The notes under the pieces: generated by a model
What the model saw: the letters and a program-made list of their open reading frames with translations, nothing else
What the model was told of the DNA's origin: nothing
Database searches by the model: none
Made by a program: the position numbers and the translations under genes
Source of the DNA: Cochliopodium minus
Lineage: Eukaryota; Discosea; Himatismenida; Cochliopodiidae
Direction: 5' to 3'
Length of the DNA stretch: 11,399 nt
Assembly (NCBI GenBank): GCA_024220525.1
Contig: JAMYWO010000459.1
Coordinates: 13,137 to 24,535 of the forward strand
Shown here: in pieces, positions 1-8,435 of the stretch
Layout: every line of letters begins with the position of its first letter
Numbering within the stretch: the first letter of the stretch is position 1

Positions 1-3000
1 GGTGGAGGTGGTGGGGCATTACCTCCTACTTCCTCGGTAGTATTTCCAGGTGGGGGTGGAGGTCCACTGTTAGTTACAGAAGGAGTGACAGGAGGTGGCT
101 TATTCAAATCATCTTTCTCTTTTTGCAACAAACTCAATTTAATGACAGGTGGATTCTTCTTTGCTTCTTCAACGAGTTTCTTGATGTCTTTGATTGCCAA
201 GTTGATAGAATCATCAATCTCCCTCTCACTAGTCAAAACAATTGCTTTGTGTACTGCCTTCTCAAGAAATGGGAACCCAACAACAGCAAGCTTACTATCA
301 TTAGCCAAAAGCATCATGTGTTTGAAAATGTTGACCAATTGATCATAGAACATTGTACCAGCTGTAAGACTCTTTATTTTGAGGTAAAGACCAGAAAGAT
401 CATCGAGATCTGTATCCACTTCCGATATGATATCTTCAACCACATCTTCGTCTTCTTCCATCTTGGTTTCGAACTTGTCGATGGCATCATCCAATTCATC
501 AAACAATGGATCATCCTCTCCCTCTTTTTTGATCATCTCAAGTAATTCCCTGAATCCCAATCCCAAGAGTTCTTCCCTGAATTTAATTCTAATAAATGAA
601 AATAAATTAATTAAAATTCCAAATTTCTATTTTTAAATTTTTTTTTTTTTAACCTATTTTCTAGTACTTTGAGATCATCAACAATGGTGTTTAACAAATT
701 CATAACAGCAATTCTGGATGGAATCAAATCTTCTAACTCAAGGATCAACAAGAATGGTTCGTACTTGTTCTTGAGAGGCTCCTTATTCTTGATCTGCTTT
801 TGCTTCAAAGCCTTCTCCAAAAGCTCTCTACCCTTGGTTCTGTCGGTGGCCATTGCTCTCAAAAACAATTTGATGGAGAATTCATGGAGATTTCCAGAAG
901 TGGAATCCAAAGAAGTGATCAAAATGAGCAAGATATCTTCCCAATCCAGTTGATTCAACAACATTTCGAAGATGAATTTGTTTTTGGTGAATGCATTCAA
1001 AGTGTAGAGGATCATCAACATCTTTACTGCATCGTTCTCCCAGAAATTAAAAGCTTCGCTGGCCCCATACTCGAGCTGAATGTACACATCCAACAAAATC
1101 TTGAAACCACCAAGATCTTCCACGAACATCTTCATCCATTCTTCGTTAGCTTTTCTAAGTTGACAACAGATTTTGGTCAAAGTTGCAACGTTAGGTCTAG
1201 AATGAAGCATCTTTGCAGCGTATACAGGATCATCCCAATTTTCTTCAACTTTTTTTTTTTCTTTTTTGAAAAAGTGATCCTTCACTCTTTTCCAAGCAGG
1301 TGATTTAATTTCTCCAGTTTCTACTTTAAGTTCATCGATTTTAGGACCTTTAACTTTGAGTCCTTGATCGTTTTCTTGTTTGTCTATTGTATCGTTTTTC
1401 CCTTTTGTGATTCTTCCACCTTTGGTTTTGAGAACAGGAGTTTTACTAAATTTAGACTTGACAGGAGTTGTTGCGCTCAATTTTAAACCGTTACTAAAAA
1501 AGAAATAACATAAGATTTTAAAAAGTTTTTTTTATATTAGAACTACCTTCTTGCAAGACGTTTGTTTCTTGTCAAAATAGCACCTTGAACTTCCAACAAG
1601 TTTGTATCTTTCTTCATTTTCTCTTTTAAATCTTTAATTTCTGTGTTCAACTTGAAGATCTCCTTGTTTTTGTCTCCGATAGCTTGGGACAAGATGTCCT
1701 TGATCTTGGAAGTGATTTCTTCTCCAGATTTGATCTCACTACCAATCAAACTTTGGATAGCAGTGTGAGACACCCTCGCTTGTGAAACGGAAATAATGTT
1801 AACTTTTTGTTCAGGGAATTTTTCGAAAACTTTTTCTAACTCCTCTTTGGAAAGAACAAAGCAATCACACTCAGTCTTAGCACGAATTGTGGCATTTCTC
1901 TTTCCATCACTCATCACCAAAGCTCCTTCTCCGAAAAATGCTCCATCTCCGAGCTCTGCAACAACTTTCCCACCTCCTACGACTACTTCAACAGTACCAG
2001 TGACAACAAAAAACATTTCATGACCGATTTCTCCTTGCAAAAAGACATTGGTTCCAGGAATGAAGATAATAGGCTTTAGAGCTTTGCAAAGAGCAGAAAT
2101 AAATTCTTGGGAGCAATCTTTGAAGAGAGGTACTTTACGGAGTTGTGTATTTAAATGGAAAGCAACATCTTCAAGGAGATTCTGTTGAATTTCTGTTCCT
2201 CTGATCACTCCAAGTTGACTTGAAGACTTTGACTTGCTGTCTTCTTTGAACAATTTGTACATTTGGGTGATTCTCTTCTTTACGTTCACTCCTACTTCTT
2301 CGTTCTTTTTGTTTCTCTCTTCAACAACTCTTTCGATGGCGTGCTTTTCGTTTGGAAAGTCGTTCAATGCTTCGCTAAATTCTTTTTTGTTGAGGACCAA
2401 GAGATCCACATTTGTTTTTGCTTTGGCACCAGCATTACGAACACCAACAGAATCTATGAGAGCCATCTCACCAAAGAAATTACCACTTTTCATGGTGAAA
2501 ACCACTTTACCTCCCTTGACTATATCCACTTCTCCGGTGGTGATGAAGTACATTTCCTTTCCTTCTTCTCCTTCAGAAAAGATTGATTCTTCTTCGTTGA
2601 AAATCCTTGGGATGAGATTCTTGGCTAATGCAGATATGAATTGAGTCGAACATGTCTTGAACAAATCTACTTTTCTGATCTCATGATTCAACTTGTATGC
2701 AAAATCTTGTTGTAATGATTTTGTGAAGGTAGTAGATTGATTATTTCTCCCTCCCTTTTGCTGCATTCTCATGATATCATAAAATTGAGAAATTCTTTGT
2801 TCTACTTTTTGGGACATTTCATCATTCTGAGCTGTATTTTCTTGAGATTTTTCATTATTAGCGAAATTCTCTTTCAATTTTGGATATTTCTCCAATACTT
2901 TATCCAATGCATCTCTTTTCAAATAAAACAAATCCACTTGTTGATTTGCAACTAATAGTGAAAATATTATTAATATTCAACGATTATATTTTAAATAAAA

Positions 3001-3676
3001 AAGAATATAAAATTATATATCAAATATGAAATAATATTAAGATATGGGAGCATAATACGAAGATTAAATTTAATTATTCATTTTAAAATTTGATAATAAT
3101 TTTGCAAAATTCTTCATATTTTTGAATTTAACCAGTTTTGAATGAAGAAGTTTTTTTTTTGATAGTTATATTTTAAATTTTTCTTTTTACTTAATGTTGA
3201 TTCCCTTGGTGTACTTGGATTAGTGAGAGATTTCTCTCCAAATGTTTGTCCTTGTTTTTGAATTTGACTGACATTCTTTCCTCCAACCAATACATCAATA
3301 ACACCAGAATAAAGAATAAACATTGTATCTCCAAAATCTGATTCTGAATAAATAAGATCTCCCTTTCCAAATACTTTAGGGACACATAATGTTGCTAATT
3401 CTGAAATGAATTTGGGTGGTGGTTTACTGAATATGCTCAATTGTTGCAATCTATGATGTAATGTGAGCGATATCTGTGTTTTTACTTCCTCATCTATTGT
3501 ATCAATCGTAGCATTACCAATTCTTAGATCATCAAAAAAATCTTGCACTTTATTCTGTTATAAAATATTTTATAAGAAATAAAAATAATTTATTTTATTG
3601 TTAGTTGGTATTTTGTTGGAAGAGATAGATATTGAAATATAACATTTTTGAAAGTATTTACTTCGTTCCCTTTCAT
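1..3676 (-). CDS. Formin with three N-terminal cyclic-nucleotide-binding domains (3' end beyond window)
   Basis: Proposed minus-strand exons: 3676-3662, 3554-3191, 2951-1547, 1493-654 and 588-<1. Introns are 107, 239, 53 and 65 nt, all GT...AG, giving 1070 residues before the edge. Visible domains: CNB1 about residues 45-165 (FGEKSL 110-115, Arg122), CNB2 about 219-326 (FGEMAL 286-291, Arg298) and CNB3 about 399-505 (FGEGAL 466-471, Arg478). A charged, coiled-coil-like helix follows at about 537-581, then a basic linker to about 660. A Diaphanous-type GBD/FH3 region spans about 680-1000 (NWDDPVYAAKML; RIKFREELLGLGF, like the family's R-I-x-L-R-x-E-F), with a very acidic stretch near 897-945. 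Proline runs of FH1 start near 1038. The actin-nucleating FH2 domain should lie left of position 1. Known: FH3 formins are actin assembly factors, usually released by Rho GTPases; CNB domains bind cAMP or cGMP. Inferred: cyclic nucleotide control of the formin. No in-frame ATG exists near the formin part's start. The 15-nt first exon is the weakest part of the model. Confidence 0.82.
1494..1546 (-). other. Intron joining the CNB and formin halves; contains the apparent stop codon
   Basis: On the minus strand the CNB frame ends in AGA AGG TAG. The GT of that AGG-TAG begins a 53-nt segment that ends in a T-rich tract and TTTTTTAG. Removing it leaves AG|T, a serine codon (residue 595), and the next codons AAC GGT TTA AAA TTG AGC continue in the formin frame with no stop. 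Its length matches the other short introns of the window. Only about 60 bp separate the apparent CNB stop from the formin frame, which is very little for a 3' UTR plus a promoter. Confidence 0.8.
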
Positions 3677-3828
3677 TTTAAGGTGATATATGATGGTTCT
3701 AAATTGATTTTTTTTTTTATTTTTTACTTTTTTAATTTAAAATCAAATAAATCTTTTTGAGTTTAAATCATTCAACAAAAAAAAATATTTGAAACAAATT
3801 GAGCAAACTTTTAAAGCTTACTCTAAAA
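3677..3828. promoter_or_regulatory. Shared spacer between two divergent genes
   Basis: These 152 bp lie between the proposed ATG of the CNB-formin gene (3676, reading left) and the ATG of the thioesterase gene (3829, reading right). The stretch is extremely AT-rich, with T and A runs and no credible coding frame. It should carry both promoters and both 5' UTRs. I see no recognisable regulatory motif. The boundary shifts if the formin gene's tiny first exon is wrong. Confidence 0.5.
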
Positions 3829-5554
3829 ATGAGAAAAAATTTGATTGTTTTGATTGTTTTTTCATTCTTTATTGTATCATTTTCAGCAACCATTAGACCA
3901 ATAGTTTTAATGGTGATTTAATAAACTCAAAATTTCAAATTATAATTAAAATTTCATTCTCAAAGCATGGTATAACAGCAGATGCTGCTTCAATGGATAC
4001 TGTAGTTTCATGGATAAAGGTAATATCATTGCTTTCAAACATAATATTAATTAATTTGTATTTCAGAAAGATTACCCTGTAAATAACAATATAGATGAAA
4101 ATTTGAAAACAAAATTAAATAAATGTCGATATTAGGAAGTATATATTCACAATATGGAAATAGGGTAAAAAAAATTTTGAAAATTCTTAATATCTCGATC
4201 ACTCAAAAAAATTGAATTAAAGGGATGGATTTTGGGTAATTTTAGATACTTTGATTGAAAATTTGTTAATATATAAATCAACAGTCTTCAATTTTTATGG
4301 ATATAAACAAACAAGTCGAATCATTTGCAGAAACAGTTGCAAAAGACCCTAAATTGAAAGATGGATTTAATCTGATTGGATATTCTCAAGGTGGTTTGAT
4401 TACTCGTGCATACATGTATTTCTCTTTTAGATATACTCAAAATTTAATGAAATTTCAAATATTTAATGAATTTTTTTTATAATATGGATAGAGAAAGATA
4501 TAACAATCCACCAGTACATAATTATCTCAGTCTTTTGGGTATATCTTGATAATAATTTCAGATATTATCAAATTATTGAATTAATTTTAATATAGGACCT
4601 CATCAAGGAGTTGTAAGTTAATTTTTGAACTAAATTTATATCAATTTAATTTAATTTTTCTTCTTGGCTAGTATGGAACTCCAGTAATCTAATCTTGTCA
4701 TTTTATAAAAAAATTTAAAAACAATTTTATGATAACAGGAATTCAATGTAAAAAAACACCCTCACTTCTTTATTCCTCTTTATTCTTTGTTCTTTTTTGA
4801 AATTTAGTCAATTTGCCCAGATACAATGTGCCCATGGTTGGACGAATTTGTTGATTACCTTCTCAATCAAACAAGTAAACACTGTTTTAAACAAAAATTA
4901 ACTTTTATTTTTGTGAATCCAATTCTTTAAATACTTTAGTTATTGATGCTGCCTTTCAGGAAAAGGTAACGTTTGCTTCTTATTGGAGAGATCCTTTCCA
5001 TTGTAAGTCTTTTGTTAATTAATATTCTTTGGGAGAAAAAAATAAACAAATTAATCTTGAAAAGATCAAAACTTCTTGAATCACAACATTTTCTTGGCCG
5101 ACATTAACAAGTAAACAAATTCATTTCTTTTTTTTAATTGTTTTTTTGAATTTTTTTTTTCAGTGAAAAACCCCAAAAGAACTCCACATACAAAAAGAAC
5201 TTTTCTTCTTTGAACAAGGTGATCTTGTTGTACTCTTTGATCGATAAAGTTATCATTCCCAAAACCTCCCCTTGGTTCGAAACCTACTATCTCAACCAAG
5301 ACAAGAATGTTGTTCCTTTCAACCAAACCGAGCAATATCAAGAAGATTTAATTGGGTTGCAAACTTTGTACAAGTCAAACAGATTAGTTTTTGATCACAT
5401 TGATTGTTTGCAGTAATTTTTTTAATAGATATTTTTAATAATGTTTTTTTATTTTTTTTTTACTTTCACCAGCCAAAATGCTGCTTCCAGCACTTGCAAA
5501 GCTTGGTATGACAAATGGGGAAGTGAACTTCTTAACAACACTGTTACCAATTAA
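3829..5554 (+). CDS. PPT1: Palmitoyl-protein thioesterase 1, 15 exons
   Basis: Exons: 3829-3912, 3966-4019, 4067-4078, 4136-4164, 4223-4235, 4285-4415, 4492-4538, 4596-4612, 4672-4683, 4739-4747, 4808-4874, 4940-5002, 5065-5110, 5164-5412 and 5473-5554. They sum to 915 nt, or 304 residues plus TAA; human PPT1 has 306. All 14 introns are GT...AG, 47-76 nt. The enzyme removes palmitate from S-acylated proteins in the lysosome. Residues 1 to about 20 form a hydrophobic signal peptide. PIVLMHG is the start of the alpha/beta-hydrolase core. GYSQGG at 96-101 holds the nucleophile Ser98. Asp222 (SLIDKVIIP) matches human Asp233, and His278 sits seven residues after LVF, as human His289 does. Other family blocks are EIGDGFW, ERYNNPP, GPHQGVYGTPEF and YWRDPF. 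Cys139 and Cys144 probably match the human 152-160 disulfide. NST at 201 is a likely N-glycosylation site. The first donor (GTGATT) is less typical than the rest. Confidence 0.93.
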
Positions 5555-6083
5555 AAACATGTTTTTTTGAAAGAAATTTATTTTAGGAACAAATTTTTCA
5601 CAAGATTTTTTTTTCCCACTTTTTTTTATTTATCTATGAAATTTAAAAATTAACGATATTTCTCATATGATGAAGATTAATAAAGTCATCGTATCCTTTC
5701 AAACAAAGATTTATTTTAACATTCTATTTTACAAATCTTTGTTATCCATATCGGATAGAGTCATTTTTTGTGGTTTTATTGAGTTTTTGTCTATTTTTTT
5801 GAATGTTATCTTTCCTTCCTTCCCCACTTCTCTCAGAGGTGATACAAAGGATTGATAAGATTTTATATTGGGATTTTTATTTTCATCTATCTTTCTCATC
5901 CTTCTCATTTGATACATATCATCATCTCTGTGATTTAACTGGTATATATACATTCCAAATTCCATATTCATCAAAAATCCAATCAGATTTATCGTTATTT
6001 TATTTTTATATTTTTACAAAATTCTATTTCCTCCACTATAATGTTCAAATCTAATAAAGAAAATGGCATTGTGAGCTAATCTA
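5555..6083. other. Spacer downstream of PPT1; no convincing gene
   Basis: It holds the thioesterase 3' UTR and AT-rich sequence. The minus strand has an open frame from about 5998 down to 5729 (first ATG at 5971, about 80 codons) with a polar, plausibly protein-like composition (KIDENKNPNIKSYQ). It has no recognisable domain, no supporting splice structure and no neighbour on its strand, so I do not call it a gene. It could be part of the decayed sequence that follows. Confidence 0.4.
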
Positions 6084-6149
6084 TGTAATAAGATCAGAAA
6101 AATAGAGGAAAGTTTTTTTAATTCAAGAACAGGAATTGGTATTGGGATA
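6084..6149 (+). pseudogene. Decayed fragment copied from the RCC1-RasGEF gene
   Basis: This 66-nt stretch aligns with 9179-9245, inside exon 4 of the RCC1-RasGEF gene, with seven mismatches and one single-base gap by my count (about 88% identity). The intact gene reads VIRSEKIEESLLN...TGIGIGI there. In the copy, a lost A in an A run puts a TAG straight after VIRSEK, while the later frame still gives TGIGIGI. Resemblance may begin slightly upstream (ELIYVIRSEK against EEITSVIRSEK) and fades after GIGIGIS. It is most likely the remnant of a duplicated paralogue. Confidence 0.65.
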
Positions 6150-6264
6150 AGTAGAGGTGTTTGGGGTTTGAGAACAGCTGGATTTGCTTTTTTCTTTAAT
6201 GTAAATATCGAAAAAATCATTGTATAAATTTTCTTTTGTTGAGAAACAATTGAGAGAGATAAAA

Positions 6265-6727
6265 ATGGATAAACTGAGCAAGTCAAACATAGGTGACATA
6301 AAAGATAAAATTTTCAAAAAATTAAAAAAAAAAAATTTACAAAAAGATAATTCGAAAAGTTTATTGAACAGGATTATTAGATAAGAAATCGGATAGGCTA
6401 TTCAAACCCCCAAACATCACTACTGAGTTTGCTTTATTGTTTCTTGACAAAATTCAGATAAACAAATATCTCCTTTTATTTTTCACGATGGGCAAAACAA
6501 ATAATAAAAACTATAATAAATTTTATGAATGGATTTTTTCAAAGGTGATACATATTATGACGATGAGAGATACTACAAAAAACATAAATGGAAATTATGA
6601 ATTGAATAGCATGTCAAAATTGTTGGAAGATTTTTTTGCAATGTTTTGGTTAAATATTAGTTGTACAACATTTCATAAGCAGAAATATCTCCTACAACAA
6701 AAATGGTTGTTACAGTTACTTCAATAA
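6265..6727 (+). pseudogene. Coding-like region in two offset frames, possibly a broken gene
   Basis: An ATG at 6265 opens 39 codons, ending at the TAA at 6382-6384 and rich in Lys (MDKLSKSNIGDIKDK). A second frame is open from 6368 to the TAA at 6725-6727, 119 codons (SDRLFKPPNITTEFALLF, then YEWIFSKVIHIMTMRD). In sequence this AT-rich, 119 codons without a stop is unusual. The 17-nt overlap suggests one gene split by a frameshift. I see no domain, and no intron of credible length joins the frames. It may belong to the same decayed locus as the RCC1-like fragment about 115 bases upstream, but it does not resemble RCC1 or RasGEF. Confidence 0.35.
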
Positions 6728-7167
6728 AATATGTTGTTTTCACCCAAAATATAAAAGAGTGGCCCTCCAACAATAGTTCCTTCCACAAAAACTACAGCCA
6801 ACCATAGAATTCTTTCTAAACTTCTTTTTTCTTCCATGTTATATTCTTTTCATTTTTCTTTGTAGAAAAAATATAAACAAAAAAATATTATCTTTCCCAA
6901 AAAAAAATGTCTAAATTAAAATACTATAATATTCAACATGAAGACTCAAAAATATATCCAATATATTTCCCCAAAATAACTTTGGTAATTTTTCTTATTT
7001 AACAAATTATATTTTCATCAAAGAATTGGTAGAAAAGAACAAAAATCAAAAACTTCCAAGAAGAGTAATTGATATGAAATTCAAAGATAAATTATGGCTT
7101 TATGAAAGTATAAATTACTCATTAGAAATAAACTTATATTTTTATATAATCAAAGTATGGAAGATGA
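6728..7167. other. Spacer with short coding-like stretches only
   Basis: Mostly AT-rich spacer. An ATG at 6907 begins a short frame (MSKLKYYNIQHEDSKIYP) followed by a possible donor (GGTAATTT). A frame near 7023-7165 reads NKNQKLPRRVIDMKFKDK. A GT...AG segment of about 39 nt separates them, but phase 0 splicing gives an immediate stop, so they do not join cleanly. They are compatible with an eroded gene. No function can be suggested. Confidence 0.3.
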
Positions 7168-7616
7168 CCAAACATTGCAGAACAACAAATTCAGCAACAA
7201 AAAATACAACAATCACAAATACAGCAACCAAATACAACCACCATTATAAATGAATAGACTGATAATTTCATAAATTTAATTAAGAAAGTAAAAGGGGTTA
7301 TGAATATAAATTGGATACTTTGAACCAAAAGGGATAGAATATATGTATCAAAAGATTGGGTGTGAAACTATGTGATGTCAATTGTTCGAGCATCATTCAA
7401 AGCTACAAATTCAAGAGCAAAGAAGATAAAGTTATTTAATCCAACACTAAAAGAGACGGAGCCAAATGTTGTGTTGAAGTTGAAAGGTTATGTGGATTTC
7501 AAAATACATTTTTTAAAGATTTGTTGCAAGAATTGGAAGGAATCAAGAAATTGGAGAGCTGATTGATTTCTAAAAAAGTAAATTTCCCTCCAAGAATAAA
7601 ATATCATTTTCATTAA
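7168..7616 (+). pseudogene. Decayed coding-like stretch with several in-frame stops
   Basis: Frame from 7168: a glutamine-rich stretch (EQQIQQQKIQQSQIQQ), a TAG at 7255-7257, then TDNFINLIKKVKG. A one-base shift near the A/G run at 7285-7298 leads into a frame open from 7299 to 7616 except for TAG, TAA and TGA codons. That frame reads YEYKLDTLNQKG, KRLGVKLCDVNCSSIIQSYK and FFKDLLQELEGIKKLES. The pieces look like protein with heptad-type helices rather than random AT-rich translation, but the frame is broken at least four times. I do not recognise the parent gene. The right half overlaps minus-strand frames that are also open. Confidence 0.35.
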
Positions 7617-8042
7617 ATGTAAAGATCTGCATATTGTGTCCAAAATACAATAACTATCTTCATGTCCTTCTCGAGAAAGAGGTGGCAGTTCATCAAAAGT
7701 TTTTGAGAGTGTCCTCCCTCCTTTAAAGACATTAAAATTGGTGTGAGAGAATAAGTCGGTTTATCGGACTTCCTTCACAATAATCATATTGTCGATATTG
7801 TCTCCGTACTGCTCTTTCTCCAAGCCAAAATCAAAAAAAATAAGAGATTTATTTTTATGAAAGAGTGTCATTTTGGTTGTTGAGTCATATTGTTTGTCTT
7901 TTGGTTTCAACATTGCACTAAAATATGAACTTTTTATGCTTAACAGAATCAGATTTCGTGATGAAAAGTTAGAGAATAAATTCATTTTTGATGAATAGTT
8001 TATCGAGAAGAATCTTAGGAAAAGTTTAGTATTGCATTTCAT
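7613..8042 (-). CDS. Hypothetical small protein, weakly supported two-exon model
   Basis: A minus-strand ATG at 8042 opens 93 codons to the TAA at 7763-7761. The carboxy-terminal half looks protein-like (GLEKEQYGDNIDNMIIVKE). A possible 49-nt intron (7769-7721, GTCCGA...TTTAAAG) would remove that stop and give a 126-residue product from exons 8042-7770 and 7720-7613. Without splicing, the original frame stays open for another 90 codons past the TAA, down to 7491 (FDELPPLSREGHEDS). So either a spliced gene, a gene broken by one stop, or chance. The amino-terminal part is hydrophobic and Ser/Phe-rich without a clear signal peptide. No domain recognised. Confidence 0.25.
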
Positions 8043-8435
8043 TCTTTTTGCTCTTGTTTACTACATCACAAGATACTTTTCATTAAAATTTAAATAAAAA
8101 TTTAATCAAGTTTACATTTTCTGCAAAATATTTAATCACCTCTCGTTGATCTGTATTTTAGAAAGATCTTTGTGTTTTTCTTTTTCCAATTTTCTGCCCT
8201 ACTGTATACTCAAACCCGTGGCGACAAGGTGGTCATACGGTACAAAAAGAGAAGGAAATTTTTTTTCCAAGTCCCTGGTGCCTCCTCCCTACAAATCTAT
8301 TCTTAAACTTTGATGTGTTCCCTATTTTCGAATATAAAAAAAAAAAAATCTCTTCGTCGAAAAATAGAAGAGAATTATTTTACCCAAAAAGAAGAAAGAA
8401 TTATCTTTTTTGGATTTGTATTATAATAGTAATAT
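8043..8435. promoter_or_regulatory. Upstream region of the RCC1-RasGEF gene
   Basis: No credible coding frame on either strand. The stretch 8200-8300 is noticeably less AT-rich (GTGGCGACAAGGTGGTC near 8219) than the flanks, and A/T runs follow just before the start codon at 8436. It probably holds the promoter and 5' UTR of the downstream gene and, if the minus-strand candidate is real, that gene's promoter too. I see no defined element. Confidence 0.35.

Noticed and set aside
123-545. Plus-strand open frame of 140 codons, and similar ones at 85-342 and 427-636
   Set aside because: They lie antisense to the formin FH3/FH1 exon, which has clear family resemblance. Their composition is Ser/Phe-rich shadow sequence without motifs.
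800-1303. Plus-strand open frame of 167 codons
   Set aside because: Antisense to the formin GBD/FH3 exon. It ends in a poly-Phe run from a T tract, and no domain is visible.
611-1480. Formin amino-terminal part as a separate gene starting at 1480
   Set aside because: The codon at 1480 is TTG, not ATG. The frame is open upstream to a splice acceptor that joins the CNB exon in phase.
1543-2937. CNB region read as a complete, stand-alone 464-residue gene
   Set aside because: Its apparent start codon is GTG inside CNB1, and the missing half of that domain is encoded by the exon at 3554-3191. Its stop lies in an intron.
5081-5341. Minus-strand open frame of 86 codons
   Set aside because: Antisense to PPT1 exons 13 and 14, whose protein matches the family closely.
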